Shown here one piece after another: positions 6,353-10,346 of a stretch of DNA of 10,346 nt (positions within the stretch are counted from its first letter, which is position 1; every line of letters starts with the position of its first letter). The notes beneath the pieces were generated by a model. The model saw nothing but the letters and a program-made list of their open reading frames with translations, was not told where the DNA came from and searched no databases. The position numbers and the translations under genes were made by a program. The DNA lies in assembly GCA_900554675.1 (NCBI GenBank), contig USIM01000017.1, forward strand, positions 1 through 10,346, in the 5' to 3' direction. This stretch comes from an uncultured Sutterella sp. Its GTDB lineage: Bacteria > Pseudomonadota > Gammaproteobacteria > Burkholderiales > Burkholderiaceae_F.

Positions 6353-6910
6353 TTAGAACCAAGCGCTCACAAAGTAGCCTTGAGAAATAGGGGTTACCCA
6401 ATAAAGCAACGCGTTGACTAAAAGGAAAACAATCAACGGAGAGAAGTCGATGTTGCCGATTTTGGGCAATCGGTCAGATAAGGGTGAGAGAATCGGATTC
6501 ATCAAACGCCACACCATACCGTAAGCCGGGGAAGAAGGTTGAAGCCAAGAGAGCACAACAAAAATAATCGTCCCCCACAATACCAACTCAAGCATCCAAC
6601 GCAACAGCACAAAAATGGCGCAAATCGGTACGTAGAGCCACACCACCGGCAAACCCGTAACTTGACGGGTGATGGCAGACACGGCCAGCGCCATCAAAAC
6701 TGCACCAACAACGGCCGCCCACTCCCAACGACGAGTCGAATGAAAAACTTGAGAAAGTGGCACAACCAACCAATTCGTGCCTGCCCAAGCCAAGCGAGCA
6801 ATCGGATCAAAAATCGACAAACGTTGATAAAAAACGTAGACACGAAGAATCATCAAACAACCGATGAAGGTCGTGATGATGTTAAAAAGAAAGGCGATAA
6901 ATTGAATCAC
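6353..6910 (-). CDS. yggT: YggT family integral membrane protein
   Basis: The 185-residue, highly hydrophobic protein has two YggT repeats. Hydrophobic segments lie at about 4-25, 64-82, 87-121 and 156-173. The second repeat shows the family pattern SWLQPSSP (121-128), then NPILSPL (138-144), then IDFSPLIVFLLVNAL (154-168). YggT proteins are conserved inner-membrane proteins of uncertain role, linked to osmotic tolerance and, as YlmG homologues, to division or membrane organisation. The start is GTG (6910-6908), 8 bases after the ampD stop; the first residues MIQFIAFLFN match where family members begin. The ribosome site is poor. It is the last gene of the minus-strand operon, and no terminator is seen before it meets the kinase gene. 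Confidence 0.92.
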   Translation of the reverse strand: MIQFIAFLFNIITTFIGCLMILRVYVFYQRLSIFDPIARLAWAGTNWLVVPLSQVFHSTRRWEWAAVVGAVLMALAVSAITRQVTGLPVVWLYVPICAIFVLLRWMLELVLWGTIIFVVLSWLQPSSPAYGMVWRLMNPILSPLSDRLPKIGNIDFSPLIVFLLVNALLYWVTPISQGYFVSAWF

Positions 6911-6918
6911 GATAATTT

Positions 6919-7515
6919 CTACTTAGTTTCGTTGCAATGCCAGTATTGTAGCTGACCGTTTAAGAATGCGTCATCCAAGGTTTTTCTCATTGAGAAATAG
7001 GGACCAGGATCGGTTTTTCGCCCCGGTGCAATGTCGCTGTGTCCGGTGATAAAACGGACCTTCGGATAGCGATGAACAATGGCCACCAAAAGCGACTGTA
7101 AGGCGCTGTATTGAATAGGTTCAAAAGGCACAAAATCGCTTCCTTCCATCTCAATACCGATGGAAAAATCATTACAACGCTCATGTCCCATGAAATTGGA
7201 TTTTCCTGCATGCCAGGCGCGCTTTTCGGTTTCAACAAATTGCCAAATTTCACCCTTGCGATCAATAAAAAAATGGGAAGAGACTTCTAGTCCTTTTAAA
7301 GATTCAAATGTAGGGTGAGCAGATGTATCAATCGTTGCATCAAAAAGCGCCTGCACGTACCCCGTACCAAACTCACCTGCCGGCAAAGAAATGTTATGAA
7401 TGACCACCAATGAAATGGGTAAATCCCCCATTCTTTCATCAAAATGGGGGCTCTTATGCCAATGCACATCTGTCCCCAAAAGGCGTCCCTGAGAATTAAT
7501 TTGAAGTGCCCGCAT
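6919..7515 (-). CDS. ampD: 1,6-anhydro-N-acetylmuramyl-L-alanine amidase
   Basis: AmpD is a cytosolic zinc amidase that cleaves the lactyl-L-Ala bond of anhydromuropeptides during cell-wall recycling. By lowering inducer levels it keeps AmpR-controlled beta-lactamase low where that system exists. The 198-residue protein has the Amidase_2 fold. Predicted zinc ligands are His40 (VVIHNISLP), His159 (TGHSDIAPGRK) and Asp169 (KTDPGP), with Glu122 (IGIEMEG) as catalytic residue and Lys167 nearby. There is no signal peptide, which favours the cytosolic AmpD over periplasmic paralogues. The start overlaps the 3' end of the zinc-ribbon gene by 20 bases in a different frame, a sign of coupled translation. 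No ampR, ampC or ampE is in view. Confidence 0.95.
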   Translation of the reverse strand: MRALQINSQGRLLGTDVHWHKSPHFDERMGDLPISLVVIHNISLPAGEFGTGYVQALFDATIDTSAHPTFESLKGLEVSSHFFIDRKGEIWQFVETEKRAWHAGKSNFMGHERCNDFSIGIEMEGSDFVPFEPIQYSALQSLLVAIVHRYPKVRFITGHSDIAPGRKTDPGPYFSMRKTLDDAFLNGQLQYWHCNETK

Positions 7516-7738
7516 TTTTCTTTGCTTTCTCCAAGCACGCCTTAGAGCAGTAACTCACACCGTTATTCCACTCTCCGTCAACCTCAGCAAAATGCACTCC
7601 GCAAATGGGGCATTGAATCATTTTCTTTGATTGACGCTCGGTTACCTTTTTGCGATCAATGATCTCGCGTTTACGCTTACTCCAAAGAGCAAACACAACG
7701 ACAATCAACAGGATGAAAAATAAAATTTTTCCAAACAT
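7496..7738 (-). CDS. PP0621-type small membrane-anchored zinc-ribbon protein
   Basis: The 80-residue protein has one N-terminal transmembrane helix (about 4-19), a basic stretch (20-40) and a C-terminal cysteine motif: Cys43 and Cys46 in CPICG, then Cys64 and Cys68 in YCSKAC. This layout matches the PP0621 family found in Beta- and Gammaproteobacteria, often beside ampD. No function is known to me; the positive charges after the helix place the cysteine domain in the cytoplasm. It starts 12 bases after the ypjD stop, with AAGAG just upstream, and overlaps ampD by 20 bases. Confidence 0.88.
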   Translation of the reverse strand: MFGKILFFILLIVVVFALWSKRKREIIDRKKVTERQSKKMIQCPICGVHFAEVDGEWNNGVSYCSKACLEKAKKNAGTSN

Positions 7739-7750
7739 GCGCTCTTCACT

Positions 7751-8470
7751 CTAGACGAAAGAAAAGATGGTGACGACTTGTGCACAAACGCCAACCCAAA
7801 ATAAAAGTGCTGTGCTTGCACGCTCCCAGGACAAAAACTTTCGAGCCAATACCAAAAGACCAAAAGTGACCCAAGCCACAAATGTCAGAAGACTCTTTTT
7901 ATCTCCGGCAATGAGCATATCAAAATAGCCGTTGATCGACATCACGCCGGTAATGAGCGTCAGAGTCAAAAAGATAAAGGCAGCATTTAGAAAGCGTTGG
8001 AATAGATCGCTTGCAGAACGTGTTTTTATCATTTCCACAGCTGACATAAAAGAAAAACTGTAGGCCACTACGCCTAAAGCCAAATGAATTTTCGTGGCCG
8101 GCGTGGGGTTTATCATCGGAGCGACAGTTGAGGGTAAAACCATAGGGGCCCAAACACCGAAAGCTGCGACTATCAAGACAAGCGCCAACAGAGAGCTTCC
8201 CTGACCATAGATAGAGCCAAACAACAAAACTAAAACACTGATAAAACAGATGGCAGAAATGATTGATCCCATTGCCAATGCCAAGGTGTGTGAGGCCACA
8301 AAAATCCCGGATTGTAGAACCCAAAAATGCGCAATCACCCCCAAAGCGGTTACACCCAAAACCCAAAAGGGTGTCTCAACACTCTTCTTTTTTACATTGA
8401 AGAGAATTTTTACAGCACAAAACAGATAAAAAATCGTTGTAAAACCGTAAAATAGTAAGTTTGAATCCAT
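7751..8470 (-). CDS. ypjD: YpjD/CcsA-like cytochrome c assembly family membrane protein
   Basis: The roughly 239-residue protein has about eight hydrophobic helices and the cytochrome c assembly (CcsA/HemX-like) fold. It aligns by eye with E. coli YpjD: KIHLALGVVAYSFSF around residue 130 matches the family's VH..LS..SY segment, and GDKKSLLTFVAWVTFG matches the DK..LS..AW segment. Conserved-looking histidines are at 48, 61 and 129 counted from the ATG. The C-terminal GWRGRR-like motif I recall from relatives is replaced by LSWERAS. I choose ATG (8470-8468), with GAG eight bases upstream; an in-frame TTG two codons earlier would leave almost no spacing. ypjD lies divergent from ffh in E. coli too. 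A role in haem handling is a family-level guess; genes annotated ccsA here are often this type. Confidence 0.85.
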   Translation of the reverse strand: MDSNLLFYGFTTIFYLFCAVKILFNVKKKSVETPFWVLGVTALGVIAHFWVLQSGIFVASHTLALAMGSIISAICFISVLVLLFGSIYGQGSSLLALVLIVAAFGVWAPMVLPSTVAPMINPTPATKIHLALGVVAYSFSFMSAVEMIKTRSASDLFQRFLNAAFIFLTLTLITGVMSINGYFDMLIAGDKKSLLTFVAWVTFGLLVLARKFLSWERASTALLFWVGVCAQVVTIFSFV

Positions 8471-8585
8471 TTGCAAAACTCGCCCAATCTAAGAAAAAAG
8501 GTTGACGATATTGATCAGCCCATTGTAAGGCAAGCTTTTTGCATATGTTTGAATCTTTTGAACACTTTTTCAATTTAGAACACTT
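8471..8585. promoter_or_regulatory. Divergent promoter region between ypjD and ffh
   Basis: This AT-rich gap must drive ffh rightward and the ypjD operon leftward. For ffh, TTGACG (8502-8507) and TGTAAG (8524-8529) with a 16-base spacer form the best sigma-70-like pair. For ypjD, the minus strand has a TACAAT -10 (8527-8522) but no clear -35, and it overlaps the ffh -10. An 8-base direct repeat GAACACTT occurs at 8560-8567 and 8578-8585, the second copy ending directly before the ffh ATG. No Shine-Dalgarno sequence is visible for ffh. Confidence 0.35.
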
Positions 8586-9995
8586 ATGCTCAACGACCTT
8601 AGCCAACGCCTCTCCCGTGTCATTAAAACCATGCGCGGTCAGGCTCGTTTGACCGAAGAAAATACCAAAGAAATGTTGCGAGAAGTGCGCATTGCACTTC
8701 TTGAAGCTGACGTTGCTTTGCCCGTGGTGCGTGAACTCATTGCTCGCATCAAAGCCAAGGCCATGAACGAGGAAGTCATCGGTAACCTCAACCCCGGTCA
8801 AGCCTTGGTCGGTATCGTTCAAAAAGAACTTACGGACATTATCGGTGGCAGTCTCTCTGAAGAAGAAAAGTCGCTTAACTTAGCCACACAACCCCCGGCT
8901 GTAATTTTGTTATCCGGTTTACAAGGTGCCGGTAAAACGACCTCAGCCGGTAAGCTTGCCAATTACTTGGTTAATGAATTAAAGAAGAAAGTTTTAACGG
9001 TTTCGACTGACGTCTACCGACCGGCTGCTGCAGAACAATTAAAAGTTATCACTGAACAAGCGCATGCGGATTACTTTGAAATGAATCCGAATGCCAAGCC
9101 TTTGTCCATTGCTCAAGATGCTTTACAACACGCTAAACGTTATTTCTACGATGTGTTGATCGTTGACACGGCCGGTCGCTTGTCCATTGATGAAGCCATG
9201 ATGAATGAAGTGGCAGAAATTCATCAAAGCATCAAACCGTCTGAAACGTTGTTTGTGGCCGATGCCATGCTCGGTCAAACGGCACTTGAAGCTGCCAAAG
9301 CCTTCCATGAACGACTCGCGCTTACCGGCGTGGTGCTCACGAAGCTTGACGGTGACTCCCGTGGCGGTGCTGCACTTTCTGTGGCCTACACGATTGGCAA
9401 ACCGATTAAGTTTGTGGGTGTTTCAGAAAAAATTGATGGTTTAGAGCCCTTTAATGCCGATGGTATGGCCAGCCGCATTCTCGGCATGGGTGATATTGTT
9501 GCCTTGGTGAAGGATGTTCAAAAAGCCATTGACGTCGAACAAACGCAAAAATTGGCCGCCAAGATTAAGTCCGGCGACAAATTTGACCTCAATGACTTTA
9601 AGGATCAATTGTCCCAAATGCGTAATATGGGCAGTTTTTCCAGCATGCTTGAAAAGCTTCCGGCTCAATTTGCCGATGCTGCCAGTAAGCTCAATGACGA
9701 AGATGCCCATAAAGCGTTGGCTCGTACCGAAGGTGTTATCAACTCCATGACGCCTTTCGAGCGTTCTCACCCCGACATCATTAAGGCCTCCCGTAAGCGT
9801 CGTATCGCCGCGGGCGCCGGTGTCCCCGTGCAAGAAGTCAACAAGATTCTCAAACAATTTGAACAAACCCAATCCATGATGAAAGCCATGAAAAAGGGCG
9901 GTCTTAGCAAGATGATGCGTGCCTTGGGCGGTCTCGGTCGCATGGGCGGCGGTGGCTTCGGTGGCATGGATGGCTTCGGCGGCTTTGGCCGTTAA
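8586..9995 (+). CDS. ffh: Signal recognition particle protein Ffh
   Basis: Ffh binds 4.5S RNA and signal sequences of nascent membrane proteins and delivers ribosomes to the FtsY receptor in a GTP-dependent way. The 469-residue protein has the N-domain helical bundle (about 1-95), a GTPase domain with G1 GLQGAGKTT (111-119), G2 DVYRPAA (142-148), G3 DTAGR (194-198), G4 TKLDGD (252-257) and G5 region GVSEKIDGLEPF (278-289), and a Met-rich M domain (about 298-450). The RNA-binding motif SRKRRIAAGAGV is at 402-413. The C-terminal tail is Gly/Phe/Met rich (455-469). The start MLNDLSQRLSRV is the family's usual N-terminus even though no ribosome site is visible. ruvC follows after 8 bases. Confidence 0.98.
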   Translation: MLNDLSQRLSRVIKTMRGQARLTEENTKEMLREVRIALLEADVALPVVRELIARIKAKAMNEEVIGNLNPGQALVGIVQKELTDIIGGSLSEEEKSLNLATQPPAVILLSGLQGAGKTTSAGKLANYLVNELKKKVLTVSTDVYRPAAAEQLKVITEQAHADYFEMNPNAKPLSIAQDALQHAKRYFYDVLIVDTAGRLSIDEAMMNEVAEIHQSIKPSETLFVADAMLGQTALEAAKAFHERLALTGVVLTKLDGDSRGGAALSVAYTIGKPIKFVGVSEKIDGLEPFNADGMASRILGMGDIVALVKDVQKAIDVEQTQKLAAKIKSGDKFDLNDFKDQLSQMRNMGSFSSMLEKLPAQFADAASKLNDEDAHKALARTEGVINSMTPFERSHPDIIKASRKRRIAAGAGVPVQEVNKILKQFEQTQSMMKAMKKGGLSKMMRALGGLGRMGGGGFGGMDGFGGFGR

Positions 9996-10003
9996 GGATT
10001 ATT

Positions 10004-10346
10004 GTGAGCGACTTCGTTCGAATTTTAGGTATTGACCCCGGACTCAATCACACGGGCTTTGGGGTCATTGACGTTTATGGTAGTGATATTCGATTTGTCA
10101 CCGCCGGTGTTGTTCATGTACCTAAAGGCGAACTGTTTGAACGTCTTCATTGCATTTACGAAAACGTTTTAAAAATCGCCACAGACAACCATCCCACGTT
10201 TGCAGCCTGCGAAAAAGTTTTCGTCAATATCAATCCTCACTCCACGCTTTTGTTGGGACAAGCACGAGGAGCAGCTATTACGGCATTGGCTTCTGCCAAA
10301 CTCTCCGTTTATGAGTTCACTCCAACGGAAATTAAGCAAGCGGCTG
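10004..10346 (+). CDS. ruvC: Holliday junction resolvase RuvC (5' part, cut by window edge)
   Basis: RuvC is the endonuclease that resolves Holliday junctions with RuvAB. The reading frame runs from GTG (10004) open to the window end, giving 114 residues of a protein usually about 160-190 long. It begins SDFVRILGIDPGLNHTGFG; Asp11 is the first catalytic aspartate. ACEKVFVNINPHSTLLLGQ (68-86) contains catalytic Glu70, and LLLGQARGA is a typical RuvC stretch. AAGGA at 9994-9998 overlaps the ffh stop and sits five bases before GTG, fixing the start. The last two catalytic aspartates lie beyond the edge. The 8-base gap from ffh suggests cotranscription. Confidence 0.93.
   Translation, partial: MSDFVRILGIDPGLNHTGFGVIDVYGSDIRFVTAGVVHVPKGELFERLHCIYENVLKIATDNHPTFAACEKVFVNINPHSTLLLGQARGAAITALASAKLSVYEFTPTEIKQAA

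Noticed and set aside
7920..8366. Second minus-strand frame of 148 codons inside ypjD
   Set aside because: It is in another frame of a clear eight-helix membrane protein; its cysteine- and phenylalanine-rich translation is an artefact of that gene's composition.
8376..8822. Minus-strand open frame over the ypjD start and ffh 5' end
   Set aside because: It crosses the divergent promoter region and is antisense to the conserved Ffh N-domain; no family resemblance.
9441..9872. Minus-strand open frame opposite the ffh M domain
   Set aside because: A shadow of the ffh coding frame, with no ribosome site or domain.

Overview
The window looks like chromosomal DNA from a betaproteobacterium of the order Burkholderiales with only moderate GC content. 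The most likely source is a gut-associated Sutterellaceae member (Sutterella or Parasutterella type). This rests on gene order and on how the proteins read: accB-accC-prmA-zinc-ribbon DUF3426 followed by a PfkB kinase, and ampD / PP0621-type / ypjD next to ffh, are arrangements I recall from Burkholderiales. The genus is inference. Almost everything present is housekeeping.

Layout. (1) Positions 1-188 are a leader with a perfect 6+6 palindrome and a short direct repeat, upstream of a tight plus-strand operon. (2) Positions 189-3866 hold accB, accC, prmA and a zinc-ribbon/DUF3426 membrane protein, with gaps of 8, -1 and 2 bases, so they are almost certainly one transcript. (3) Positions 3867-5406 hold a minus-strand, TnpB-only IS200/IS605-type element. 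Its gene end converges on the operon end, 17 bases from the DUF3426 stop codon. Several hairpins crowd the 3' part of tnpB and probably form its guide (omega/reRNA) scaffold. To the right of tnpB are three successive hairpins, the last a strong intrinsic terminator that stops just short of the next gene. (4) Positions 5407-6348 hold a PfkB-family sugar/nucleoside kinase. (5) Positions 6353-8470 are a minus-strand operon, ypjD > PP0621-type zinc-ribbon protein > ampD > yggT, meeting the kinase gene tail to tail 4 bases apart. (6) A short divergent promoter region (8471-8585) leads to ffh and then to the start of ruvC, which runs off the window edge.

How the genes work together. AccB and AccC are the biotin carrier and biotin carboxylase halves of acetyl-CoA carboxylase, the committed step of fatty-acid synthesis. 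PrmA methylates ribosomal protein L11. AmpD recycles cell-wall anhydromuropeptides. YggT and the YpjD-type protein are integral membrane proteins of poorly defined role. Ffh is the protein subunit of the signal recognition particle, and RuvC is the Holliday-junction resolvase.

The part most worth a second look is the tnpB locus. The protein has a complete RuvC catalytic triad and zinc ribbon, there is no tnpA in the window, and the putative guide RNA runs into the host operon's 3' hairpin. The unusual hairpin leader of the kinase gene is next. I found no CRISPR array, tRNA, rRNA or prophage gene.
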